Assembly: GCA_951813395.1 (NCBI GenBank)
Contig: OX638356.1
Span: 285,340-349,339, forward strand
Reading direction: 5' to 3'
Source of the DNA: Longimicrobiales bacterium
Lineage (GTDB): Bacteria > Gemmatimonadota > Gemmatimonadetes > Longimicrobiales > Gaopeijiaceae
Length of the DNA stretch: 64,000 nt
Shown: positions 35,361 through 45,000 of the stretch, in pieces
How positions within the stretch are numbered: the stretch's first letter is position 1
Layout of the letters: the number at the start of each line of letters is the position of its first letter
Notes under the pieces: model-generated
What the model saw: only the letters and a program-made list of their open reading frames with translations
Told to the model about the DNA's origin: nothing
Databases searched by the model: none
Made by a program: the position numbers and the translations under genes

Positions 35361-36467
35361 ATGAGACACCGCCGAGGTCGCACCCTCAGGTCAGGCCTTC
35401 GCGCCGCCGCTGTTGCGTGGCTCCCGTTGCTCCTGTCCGCTGGAAGTACCCTGGGGCAGCCTCCTGAACGACGCGAGATAGACGTGTCCTGGGAGTTGGT
35501 GTGGGAGCTGCCACCAGACTTGGACTCGCCTGTTCAAGCGCCAGGGTTGCTAGCGGCAGACGGCACGGGCGGTGTCGTGACCTTCGACTACGGGGATCGG
35601 ACGCTGAAGGGCGTCACATCGGCCGGAGTCAATTGGGCCGTCGGACGATCGGGGCAGGGGCCGCGCGAGTTCCTGTCACCCACGGGTATTTCACTGGTGG
35701 GACAGGACGTGTGGGTACTCGATCCAGACAACCAGCGGCTCACCAAAGTGTCGATGACGGGCCAGGACGCTGCTGTCATTCGATTGACCGGAGTTACACG
35801 AGCGATCCAACTCATGGACGGAAGCGGTGTCGGCCTGGTGCAGGGCCCGGGCCCGCTGCTGAAGGTCTTTGATGAAGAAGGGAACGTGACTGGACATGTG
35901 ACACCCGACGGGTTTCCAACACGAACAGGCCCGATGGTGCGGGAAGGTGTCATCACGGGTGGGGAACGATCGCCGCATTTCCTTGTCGCGTTCCTGAATG
36001 CCGGGCAACTGGTTCACGGTAGGGCTACACAGAACGGCATTCAGACAACCCTGGTGCCAACGGTCGAGCCTTCCTCGTTCCCCGAGTTGGTCACCTCGAA
36101 AAGCGCTCGCGGGTATACGCTGATTCGTGTTGATCCGGCGGCTCCAGAGAGCGCCCGCTGGGTGGATCACGATGCGAGGTTTTTCTACGTTGCCTACGAA
36201 GGAATGACCCGTACGGATGACCGGCTTGTTGATCTGTACCGAACTGAAGACGCGAGCTATTGGGGCAGCTTCCTGCTGCCCGAGACCGTCGCATTCGGGG
36301 CAATTGTGGGCGAAGGATTGATGGCCGGTCTCATCTTTGAGCCGATCCCGCACATCAAGGTATGGCGCTTCGACCTTGACGAAGGCACTGCTCTGCAGGG
36401 CCAGACGAAGAACTGCGATGAAGCGGTTTTGGAGTTTCCAGAAGGGGTATTGTTGGCAGGCTGTTGA
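35361..36467 (+). CDS. Secreted 6-bladed beta-propeller protein (propeller 3)
   Basis: 368 residues with a cleavable (not lipoprotein) signal peptide, WLPLLLSAGSTLGQ. Core motif GRSGQGPREFLSP, then VWVLDPDNQRLTKV. Propeller 4 follows after 33 bp on the same strand. Function unknown. Confidence 0.72.
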   Translation: MRHRRGRTLRSGLRAAAVAWLPLLLSAGSTLGQPPERREIDVSWELVWELPPDLDSPVQAPGLLAADGTGGVVTFDYGDRTLKGVTSAGVNWAVGRSGQGPREFLSPTGISLVGQDVWVLDPDNQRLTKVSMTGQDAAVIRLTGVTRAIQLMDGSGVGLVQGPGPLLKVFDEEGNVTGHVTPDGFPTRTGPMVREGVITGGERSPHFLVAFLNAGQLVHGRATQNGIQTTLVPTVEPSSFPELVTSKSARGYTLIRVDPAAPESARWVDHDARFFYVAYEGMTRTDDRLVDLYRTEDASYWGSFLLPETVAFGAIVGEGLMAGLIFEPIPHIKVWRFDLDEGTALQGQTKNCDEAVLEFPEGVLLAGC

Positions 36468-36500
36468 TCAGCATAGCTGGGGAAAGGGTACGGAACTCCG

Positions 36501-37796
36501 ATGACGGACAAGACCTTGAAGAAACCGCCAGTGCCGAGAATCAGGTTCGAAAACACCAGGCGGACGCGCATGCCGGCCGGCCGGCCAATCGGACTCATCC
36601 TCTGCATGCTTGCGCCCACCGGCTGCGAGTCGCCGTCAGGGTCGCAGGGGCTGACAGTGACCGACAGTGCGGGGGTCCGGATCATCGAGCTTGGCCCCGA
36701 TCCGGACGGTGTCGCCGAGCGGCGTGTATTGGCCGACGAGCCGGACTGGGTCATTCGGTCTCGCGAGGACGATCCGTCGGTCGTGGTGTCCAAGGTCGTG
36801 GACGTGGAGCTGCTGTCGCAGGGCCGTATCGCGGTTGCGGACGACGTGGGGAACGAGATCCTCGTTTTCGACTCGGCGGGACGTCACGTTGCGACCTGGG
36901 GCGGAGCAGGTGATGGGCCCGGTGAGTTCAGGTGGCTCGGGTGGCTGGCTTCCAAGCCGCCTGATTCCCTCGGAGTTGGAGACTTTCGCCTGTTCCGGGT
37001 CACCGTTCTCGATGCGAGTGGCCGATTCGTCAGAAACGTCGAAACCGCGAGCAGGATGATCCGATCCGCAGGAACGGTACCAGGGCGGCCCATTGGACTG
37101 CTCTCGGATGGATCGGTGGTCACGGCGGTCTACCGGTCAGCCGCCCCGGTCGAGGGTTCGCAGCGCCCTGAAGTCGAGGTGACGGTGACCCCTCCGTCCG
37201 GGGAGGGCGCAGAGGTGGTCGGCACCTGGCCGGGCGACGAGCTTTCGCCGTTCCTGGAAGGCGGGTTACTCCAGGTGGCAGCTCCTCCGTTCGGCAGACG
37301 TCTCCACATCGCTGCCTCGGCCGACGGGGTCTGGCTGGCTGATGACGATCACTGGGAGTTTCGTCAGTATTCCGCGGGAGGTCGCCTCCGAACGGTTGTC
37401 AGATCCACCGTGAGCCCGACGGCCGTGTCCGATCGCGTGCTCGAAGAACGGATTGCCGAGAAGTATCGGCACGTATCCCCGGGTCCTGAGTTGGAACGCT
37501 TCAAGGCGGATCAGCGGCGGATCGCTGGACACGCGACGACACCCGGCTTCGCGAGCATGCTCGGCACGGTGAGTGGCGGCGTTGCCATAGGCGAGTATCA
37601 GGCGGGCCGAGCTCCCACGAGAACGTGGGTGGTCGTGGATTCGGTCGGAGGCGTAACCACGATCGATCTTCCGGGTGCCCTGGAAGTCAAGCGGTGGGGA
37701 CCGGACTGGGTAATCGGGGTTGTGAGCGACGAGCTGGACAGGGACGAGGTCCGTCGGTATCGAATCCTGGGTGTTGTTGGGGAACCCGTTGGGTAG
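36501..37796 (+). CDS. 6-bladed beta-propeller lipoprotein (propeller 4)
   Basis: 431 residues; an N-terminal extension of about 23 residues precedes the signal ILCMLAPTGC, so ATG 36570 may be the real start. Core motif GGAGDGPGEFRWL. A qhpE fragment follows directly after the stop. The same order, propeller then qhpE, occurs at 57.5-59.5 kb with the intact protease gene. Confidence 0.72.
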   Translation: MTDKTLKKPPVPRIRFENTRRTRMPAGRPIGLILCMLAPTGCESPSGSQGLTVTDSAGVRIIELGPDPDGVAERRVLADEPDWVIRSREDDPSVVVSKVVDVELLSQGRIAVADDVGNEILVFDSAGRHVATWGGAGDGPGEFRWLGWLASKPPDSLGVGDFRLFRVTVLDASGRFVRNVETASRMIRSAGTVPGRPIGLLSDGSVVTAVYRSAAPVEGSQRPEVEVTVTPPSGEGAEVVGTWPGDELSPFLEGGLLQVAAPPFGRRLHIAASADGVWLADDDHWEFRQYSAGGRLRTVVRSTVSPTAVSDRVLEERIAEKYRHVSPGPELERFKADQRRIAGHATTPGFASMLGTVSGGVAIGEYQAGRAPTRTWVVVDSVGGVTTIDLPGALEVKRWGPDWVIGVVSDELDRDEVRRYRILGVVGEPVG

Positions 37797-37797
37797 G

Positions 37798-38034
37798 GTG
37801 GCGGGCCGCGCCTGCGTGGAATCTGCCGGGATTCGGGAGCTGCGCGGGGACGGCGTCTCGATCGCCGTGATCGACAGCGGGGTCAACGCCGAACACCCTC
37901 ACGTGGACAAAGTCGCCGGGGGGTGCGGATCGACCTCACGGACGAGGTCTCTGGCGACTACGTCGGCCGAATCGGACACGGAACCGCGGTCTTTGCCGCC
38001 ATCCAGGAGAAAGCGCCTGGGGCGGAGTTGTGCG
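37798..38034 (+). pseudogene. Truncated, frameshifted copy of the qhpE protease gene
   Basis: From GTG 37798 the frame reads [20 protein letters not shown], matching the start of the intact QhpE at 58774. Near 37917 one base is missing in a G-run, and the frame shifts. The shifted frame continues [36 protein letters not shown] and then homology ends at about 38034. The catalytic Asp and His regions are present in two frames; the half with the catalytic Ser is gone. The ATG of propeller 5 lies 10 bases later, so the break is a rearrangement junction. Confidence 0.85.
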
Positions 38035-38925
38035 AGCAGAGTCATGAGATTGAAGTACATCGGAGTTGTGTTTCTAGCAGTACTGGCTTGTTCCGAAGGG
38101 ACGGAATCCCGGAGCCTGGGCTACGGTGGCAGCGGAGCGCTGGATGCGGCCGTCAGCGATGAGCAGCCTTTGGTCGCGGGGCCCGGCGAACGCACTACCC
38201 GAGAGGTGGTGTACGACACCCTGTGGACATACGGTGGGCCGGACGACACGCTCCTGGCGGCCCCCATCAGGATGGCGGCGGCACCGATGGGCGGCGTTTA
38301 CGTACTGGATGCGGGAATGACGAAGGTGTATCACTTCGCCGATGGCCGTCTGGTTTGGTCATGGGGAACGGTGGGCCAAGGTCCCGGGGAGATTCTTAGT
38401 GTCCGTGCGATGGACGCGGATCCTGAAACAGGCGGAGTTGTTTTGGTGGACAGTCGCAACCGACGCATGATCTTGTTGTCATCCGACGGCTCATTGCTTC
38501 GTGAGACGCCGATCGAAGCTTCTTCACCGCTGATTCCCACCGTTGCGGCGCTGGGGGGAGGACTCGGCTACGTCATCAGTACCTATACGGTCGCGTTTCC
38601 ATTGATGCATGTTGGGAAAAACGGTGACTCGTCAAGATCGATTCCCGCGCCTTGGGATGGCCTTGTCTCCAAGAACGCCATCCAGGTGATGGGAAGCGTG
38701 TTTGCCATCAGTGGTGGACGATGGGGGTACGCTCTTACCACTGGCGATCGTTGGTTTGGAGCTACCCCGCTTTCACGGACGGTTGGTTTCTGGGGTTGAT
38801 GGTGTCTGATGTGGTTTCTTTTCTCCCTCGTCATTTCACGGAGAGAGGCAAGGTACATCGCGGACGAGGCGAACAGCCAGGAGAAGTCCGGAGCGCTTCG
38901 GTCGCCCCGGCGCTGCACCTTCGCT

Positions 38926-39777
38926 TCAGGCCGCATGGTTGAGTCTCTCGAAGTTCGTCGGCGACTTGTAGCCGAGCGCCGAATGGATCCTGCGGGTGTT
39001 GTAGAAGCCCTCGATGAAGCCGAAGACTTCACGCCGCGCGTCGGCGGGTGTCGGAAAGCGACTTCGGTCGAGGAGCTCGCACTCCAGCGTGGCGAAGAAG
39101 CTCTCGCACATCGCGTTATCGTAGGCGTCGCCCACCGAGCCCATCGACTGCACCACGCCGGCCTCGCGGCAGCGCTTCCCGAAGGCCAGCGACGTATACT
39201 GCGAGCCTTGATCCGAGTGATGCACCACCCGCCCCTTGGGTTTCCGGTTCGAGATCGCCATCGCCAGCGCACCCTCCACCAGTTCGGCCCGCATGTGCGG
39301 CGACATCGCCCAGCCGACGATGCGGCGGCTCCAGGCATCGAGCACGACCGCGAGGTACAGCCAGCCATACCAAGTGCTCACCTGCGTGATGTCGGCGACC
39401 CACAGCTGGTCGGGCCCGTCGGCCGAAAAGTTGCGGTTCACCAGGTCCGGCGCAGGCCGGGCCTTCGCGTCTTTCTTGGTCGTCGCCGTCTTGAAGCGCC
39501 TCCGCGTCACGCCCTGAATGCCCAAATCCCTCATCAGGCGTGCCACGCGCTTCCGGCTCACCCGCTCGCCCGCCGCTTGCAGTTCCGCGTGGATCCGAGG
39601 GCAGCCATAGGTCTCCCCGCTGCCGCCCCAGATCAACAGGATCTTGCCCTGAAGCTCGATGTCGCGCCGTGTCCGTGCCGAGGGAGGACGCGTCAGCCAG
39701 CCGTAGTACCCGCTGGTGGAGAGACCCAGCACCCGGCACATGGCCGCAAGCGGAAACGTGGCCCGGTACGCCTTCAT
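38926..39777 (-). CDS. IS3-family transposase OrfB (catalytic part)
   Basis: 283 residues from ATG 39777, overlapping the orfA stop (ATGA). HTH_21-like start (RVLGLSTSGYYGW), then the rve integrase core with DDE residues in WVADITQ, HHSDQGSQYTS and NAMCESFFATLE, and the usual ending SALGYKSPTNFE. The -1 frame is open from the A7 run to this ATG, so the active transposase is probably an OrfAB fusion made by frameshifting. Confidence 0.93.
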   Translation of the reverse strand: MKAYRATFPLAAMCRVLGLSTSGYYGWLTRPPSARTRRDIELQGKILLIWGGSGETYGCPRIHAELQAAGERVSRKRVARLMRDLGIQGVTRRRFKTATTKKDAKARPAPDLVNRNFSADGPDQLWVADITQVSTWYGWLYLAVVLDAWSRRIVGWAMSPHMRAELVEGALAMAISNRKPKGRVVHHSDQGSQYTSLAFGKRCREAGVVQSMGSVGDAYDNAMCESFFATLECELLDRSRFPTPADARREVFGFIEGFYNTRRIHSALGYKSPTNFERLNHAA

Positions 39778-40091
39778 GAACGCGTACCCCCGCTGGGGAT
39801 CGAGTCGCTCTGACTCGCGAACCAGGCCGCGGCTTTTTTTAGGATGTCCCGCTCCATCCGCAGCCGCTTGACTTCCCGCTTCAGACGCAGCAGCTCGAGG
39901 CGCGCCTCGGTCGTCAGCCCGTCGCTGCGGCGGCCCTCGTCCAGGTCCGCCTGTTTGACCCAGTTCCGGATCGTCTGCTCCGTGGGCTCGAACTCCCGCG
40001 CGAGCGATCCCGGACTACGCCCGGATCTCACAAGCTCGACGATCTGCTCCTTGTACTCGGGCGGATACCGCCCTCGTCCTCTTCCCGCCAT
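39774..40091 (-). CDS. IS3-family transposase OrfA
   Basis: 105 residues from ATG 40091, which has AAGGAGGT six bases upstream. Helix-turn-helix YPPEYKEQIVELVRSGRSPGSLAREF and a leucine-zipper stretch RLELLRLKREVKRLRMERDIL, as usual for OrfA. Ends four bases inside orfB. Confidence 0.9.
   Translation of the reverse strand: MAGRGRGRYPPEYKEQIVELVRSGRSPGSLAREFEPTEQTIRNWVKQADLDEGRRSDGLTTEARLELLRLKREVKRLRMERDILKKAAAWFASQSDSIPSGGTRS
39834..39840 (-). other. Programmed -1 frameshift site (A7) in the IS3-family element
   Basis: Seven A residues on the coding strand, read CTA AAA AAA GCC in orfA. A one-base slip gives AGC CGC GGC and continues open through RESERLDPQRGYAF into OrfB. This is the standard IS3 position for making OrfAB. 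Confidence 0.8.
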
Positions 40092-40522
40092 GGCACACCT
40101 CCTTGGTTGGCCCAAATGGAAAGGTGTCCGTCATAGCGGGGCAACTCCAGTTCGTCTACCCTTCCGTCCATGCTGACGCTCCAAGAGCACACCCGTACAT
40201 CGAGCACGTGGATTATCCCGAGGTCGTGATCTCGGAGACAAAAACGGGGAATTCGGTGAGCAGGTCCACCAGTTTCGCCACTACTCCCGTCTATTCCGCT
40301 TACGATTTGGATGTGAAAGGGGACACGCTTTTCGTGTTGGCTGGCGCATCGGCCGCTCGCGAAGCGCTGGACGTTTACACGATTGGTGACGGACAATACA
40401 TGGAAACGCGTTCGTTGCCGGGAAAATTCACGCGGGTTGCCTTAGCGGGCGATACTGTGTTCGTCATAGATCAACGGGGCGTATCCCCCGTCATCCTTTC
40501 ACTCCACTCAACGGCGAGATAG

Positions 40523-40917
40523 TCAAAATGGCTAACTTATCGTGCGATATTAACTCATTGTTTATACATGAGTTACGGATACGACAAAGCGTATGGCCCT
40601 ACCATTCTTTCCGCCGAGATCGAGCGGATTCTGTTGGCCCTTGCTAGCTGTCGATCTCAAGTGCCCCACCCTTGCTCAAAGAAGTCCTCGTCGATGCCCT
40701 TGATCAGGATCGGAGGCCGGTGCGGGTCCCGGACGCGCACACCGACATCGTGCCGTACCATCAGCCGGGCGAGTTTTGGGCCGCGAGCGGGACTACCAAG
40801 TCGGTTCCGAAGGTAAAGCTACTCGCAACGCGACGAGCAGCAGGATCAGGGCAGACAGGACCAACTCCCGTGCCGGCGTTCATCCTCGGCTTCCGTGTCA
40901 CGCACGGAGTCGTGCCC
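40523..40917. other. Gene-poor gap between split propeller 5 and a metalloprotease fragment
   Basis: 395 bp between convergent genes. An AT-rich stretch (40505-40575) follows the propeller stop. Short open frames from 40568 and 40672 resemble no family I recognise and overlap each other, so I do not call a gene. No hairpin terminator is obvious. Confidence 0.4.
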
Positions 40918-41946
40918 TCATCTTCGCCAGGCTTCCGCGCCCGGAACGCCGCGGCTGACCTGAACTTCGAGCCCCGCCTCGGGTGGAGCGGAGACGGCGG
41001 CGTCCGCGAGATCGTCCGTTGCCCAATCACGGAGGATGCCCCGCACGCGTCCCGTGACAGGATCCCGAAGAAGAGCCGCGGCTGACCCGCCGTTTCGGTC
41101 CATTATCGCGTCGCCTCCCGGCCCCGACAGCACGATCCGCATCAGCGCGCTGGCCCAGTCCGGGTGTGCCGGAACGGCGAACGCGAACGAGGAGCCACCG
41201 TCGCCGTCGGCGATCTCGTCCATGTCGAAGCTCAGCGAGAAGAGCTCGTTGCCGCGGTCGTCCAGACCGTAGATGCGGTACGCTCCGCCGCCCGTTGGCA
41301 GCGCGGGCGGCGCGCCCACGACGAAGGCGGGTTCGAGGAACGGCGTGCCGTCCGCGCCCGCGCCACCCCATAGCAGCAGCGACGTCTCGGCCGCAGCAGC
41401 CGCGCCCGCGCCCGACTCCATGGTCAGGCGGTGGCCCATCGCCTTGCGGAAGTGGTAGTCGCTGATCCACCGCGAACCGCAGTAGCCCATCAGTTCCGGC
41501 GTGTCCGGCGGCACCAGGGCGCCCGATCGGGCATCGTAGCCCCAGGCGCCGATCGATCCGTCGGGGTACGGATACCTGGGGTCGACGCCGAGCGCTCCGC
41601 CGCACGGCGCGTGAGCCAGCCCGAACGTGTGTCCCAGTTCGTGTGCGACGATCCAGTCCAGGAGATCCGCGATGGCGACGCCGCAGCACGGGGACGCCAA
41701 CCCGCCGCCGACCGACGGGTACGTGCCCAGATAGTACCCGGTCTCCCCCTCCGCCGTCCTCAGCAGCCGAAGCTCGCTCAGTATGCCGCTGGCGCTGGCG
41801 GAAGAAGTCCACACAGGTTCGTGGGCGGTCAGCTCCATGTCCCGCACGGGCAAGAGGGTTCGCGTCATCTCGAACAATTCGTCGTCCGGGGTGAGCGCGT
41901 TCACCACGTCGATGATCGACCGGTCCGGGTTCGCCACGGCTATCAC
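40918..41946 (-). CDS. Metzincin-type metalloprotease, probably N-terminally truncated
   Basis: 342 residues from GTG 41946. The zinc motif HELGHTFGLAHAPCGG (about 103-118) is HExxHxxGxxH, and ELMGYCGSRWISDYHF supplies the Met-turn region; this resembles M66/reprolysin-like bacterial proteases. No signal peptide is present, and the first residues (VANPDRSIIDVVNAL) look like the inside of a larger secreted protein. An in-frame TAG lies six codons upstream of the GTG, so the original N-terminus seems lost. It is probably a remnant gene. Confidence 0.65.
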   Translation of the reverse strand: MIAVANPDRSIIDVVNALTPDDELFEMTRTLLPVRDMELTAHEPVWTSSASASGILSELRLLRTAEGETGYYLGTYPSVGGGLASPCCGVAIADLLDWIVAHELGHTFGLAHAPCGGALGVDPRYPYPDGSIGAWGYDARSGALVPPDTPELMGYCGSRWISDYHFRKAMGHRLTMESGAGAAAAAETSLLLWGGAGADGTPFLEPAFVVGAPPALPTGGGAYRIYGLDDRGNELFSLSFDMDEIADGDGGSSFAFAVPAHPDWASALMRIVLSGPGGDAIMDRNGGSAAALLRDPVTGRVRGILRDWATDDLADAAVSAPPEAGLEVQVSRGVPGAEAWRR

Positions 41947-42077
41947 GCCCCCGCAAACAAGCTAGACCACGACCCGTCCAACCTCGTTCTCGTCCCCAAA
42001 AGGCTTGGTCTTCCGGGCTCATCAACGGGCGGACCCACCGGTGCGCCAGCGGTCCTGGCCTCCGGCGATATGATGCA

Positions 42078-45000
42078 TTACCAGACCCTCAGCGCCCACA
42101 CGGCGATGTGGTCCGCGACCGGTCCGCCACCGGGTGCAGTGACTTTGATGCTGGTGGGGCTGAGCGTGCCCGTAGGCGTCCAGTGGAGATACAAAGCCGA
42201 GCCAGCACGGACTCGGCGACCAGTGAGGCGGGGCGCGGTGGAAAAGGCTGTATGGGGCTGAAGGCGAGCGTTGGAACGCAGGCGACCGAAGATGGCGTAC
42301 AGGTTCCAAGTGTCCATGCCGTATGTTTGCCGACCAAGCAAGTCGAGCCAGAGGGTGATGTAGAAATCCGCGAGGATGTGTTCTGGTTGCCAAGATTTGT
42401 CGGGGCTGACGTCCACCAAGGATGCGAATCCCCGCGACGGCGACTGGGTAAGGCGCAACATCATTGCGCGTTCTCCCCCTGCGTAGTCCGAACCCCAGCG
42501 GTCCATGGCGTACCGAAGGACCATCGAAGAGACACCGTAGACCGGATTGCCCAGGCAAGGGCCGGAGTTTCCTTCCTCCTTGCGGCCCACCCAGCTGCAT
42601 TCCTCCGGTGCGCCGACGATTCTCCCGCTGCCAGCGCCTCGCCAATCCCGTCCCCAAAACGCGGCCATGTCTGCGATCCAGGCGTTCCAATACCAATACC
42701 GCGTATAGTCCGACGCGTTGTACGCGTTCCAGCCCAGTTCCTGGCCGGGCCCGTGGCCGAAAAGCCGGTAGCCGACGAGCTGCTCGGCGAGGGTGGCGCC
42801 GCCCTCCAGCTCCCACGAAGCCTTGCGTCCCGCGTCGCCGAAGACTTGGCCGGCAAACTGAATGATGTGGGTGACTTCGTGGGCCAGCAGCGAGGGATAA
42901 TAGTCGAGCAGACTCTGCTTGCCCACCGCCTCTCCGAACCTGCCATCGGGATCTGGAACCTGTAGGTACGTTATCTCCGCCAAGTTGCTCGTCCCGCACT
43001 GCTCGCGCGGATAGAGATCGCCGGACCAGACCCAACCGCCCAGGCCCGCGCGATTCGCCTCTTTGGTCATTAGAGCGAGCACGCGGCCATTTCCGTCGAC
43101 ATCCGAGGCCGAGCCGAAGTATTCATCGTGCACCGGCATGGCGTAGGAAGCGTGGAACGTCTCTAGTGCGATCAACTCGGAATCGCTGAAGGTTCCAGCC
43201 GGATTGTTGAGATCCTCCAGCCAGACGAAATGGTCTCCCACCCGCCGAACTAGAGCTTCCACTTGCCGAGAATCCGAGCACGTCCAGTCACGTGAAGCAT
43301 GCAAGGTGAGCGTGTCTCCCACCTGCATTTCGCGCCGCGCATCCGCGAGCGCGGTCTGCGCGGCTCGCCCAAGCTTTCCCAAAAGCGCCTCGCTCCGGGC
43401 CATGATCTGGCTGTGAGCCCGCGCCCGTCGCATCCGAAGGGTATCGTCGGTCGGCAAGAACTCCTCGAAGCCGCCGGTGTTGGCCAACGCAACAGCCGGA
43501 CGTAACGGTCCTCGGCGTAGTGCCGCTACGGCGCTAGTGTGCTCCTCCTTCCCCAGTTCCGCCGCAACGACGATGCCGCCGCCCGCCGCCCGCGCCACCG
43601 CGGCGTCCCCCGGCGTGCCGGTCAGCGTGACGCCGGTAAGTGACGCGGGATGCTCAGAGGCGGACACTACGCCGATCAGGTACTCGCCCCCCAAGGGGTT
43701 GTCGGGCAGGTGTAGACATCCGTTACCCGCGTGCGTGAACCTGTACCAGCCCTGCGGCAGTGCCAGATCTTCGCGTCTTCGCGGCGTGACTCCCACCGTG
43801 CGGGCATCGCTGCGCACGCCCACGCTCACACGCAACTCGGCTTGTCGCGGAGGCAAACAGTCGGCCCGAGGCACTTCAATCGACAACACCGTTCCGGTCG
43901 CCGCCGTGACACGCGTCGGCAACCCGCCGATTAACACCCGGTTCAACTCGGGTGAGGAGGAGAAGCCGGACCCGAAGACCGTGGCGGTCGCTCCCTCCAA
44001 TAGCACCAACGGATCGGTGCCGCTGATCGAGACAGGCCCCAGCACCGTCACGTCGAACACGATGCGAGCGCTTGCACCCTCTGTATCCAAGGCCCTGAAC
44101 GTCACCGTCGCCGTACCGGGCGAAATGCCTTGAACCAGCAGCACGTCATCCGTGACCCAAGGCCTTACGACCTCGGAATCCGAGCTCGCCGCAGCGTAGG
44201 TCAAACTGTCTCCGTCCGGATCGCGGAAAAGATCCGGTCCCGACCAGGACTCGGTTTCGCCCACGCCAAGGGTTCCAGACTGAATCGAGTCCCTCACGAC
44301 CGGTCTCTGATTGGGCACCGTGACCTCGAAACTCTGGTGGGCGGACAAACCGCCGGGGTCGGTGGCCGTAACCGTCACGCTCGCGGTTCCCAGCGCGATG
44401 GCCTCCACCGTCACCACACCGTCCGACACCGTCGCGGAGGCGACCGCCGTATCCGTGCTCGCCGCGGCGTAACTCAGGAAGTCGCCGTCCGGATCCGCGA
44501 AGTACGGAGACACCTCCAACGCGACCGTTTGCCCCACCGTCAGCGTCTGCGCGGCGAGCGACCCTACCGGCGCCGGAGCCCGGTTGGGTACTGTGGTCTG
44601 GAATTCGTGCTGTGCGGAGAGGCCATCCAGGTCGGTCGCAGTAATCGTGATGATTGCCGTCCCGGCCGCGATGCCGCTGATGGAAACCACGCTGCCGGCC
44701 ACCGAGGCCGAGACCGCCCCCGTGTTTGAACTCGCCGCCGAATAGGCCAGCGCGTCCCCGTCCGGGTCATTGAAATACGCGGCCATGTCCACATGGGCGG
44801 TGTCCCCGACGAAGACGGTCTGCGCGGGCACGGTGCCCGTGGCGACCGGAGCCTGGTTGGGCACCGTGACCTCGAAGCCCTGCTGCGCCGACAGGCCATC
44901 CGGATCGGTCGCCGTGACGGTCACCGTTGCGACGCCTCGCGCGACCGCCGATACGGTGACCACGCTGCCCGATACGGCGACTGACGCGGTCGCGGCATTC

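Larger units (their letters stand above)
38757..40149 (-). mobile_element. Complete IS3-family insertion sequence, 1393 bp
   Basis: Both ends start TGGAG(C/T)T(A/G)CCCCGCT when read inward and remain similar for about 25 bp (ACGGAC near the inner edge). The flanks are the direct repeat GTT (38754-38756 and 40150-40152). It carries overlapping orfA and orfB on the minus strand with an A7 slippery run. The intact frames, exact target repeat and precise gene interruption indicate a recent insertion. A decayed relative of its left end is at 54588. Confidence 0.93.
38044..40522 (+). pseudogene. 6-bladed beta-propeller lipoprotein gene (propeller 5) split by an IS3-family insertion
   Basis: The first part, 38044-38756, has lipoprotein signal VVFLAVLAC and core motif GTVGQGPGEILSV. 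The rest, 40153-40522, reads VYPSVHADAPRAHPYIEHVDYP to the end. Removing the element and one copy of the 3-bp target repeat (GTT) rejoins codons exactly, giving DRWFVYPSV in one frame, like WFVFDS in propeller 1. The gene was therefore intact until this insertion and would encode about 360 residues. The left fragment now ends early inside the element. Confidence 0.9.

Noticed and set aside
37841..37880. qhpE fragment read as an active short protease
   Set aside because: Frameshift near 37917 and loss of the half with the catalytic Ser rule out activity.
40568..41085. Short plus-strand frames after propeller 5
   Set aside because: They overlap each other and run into the well-supported minus-strand protease; no recognisable domain.
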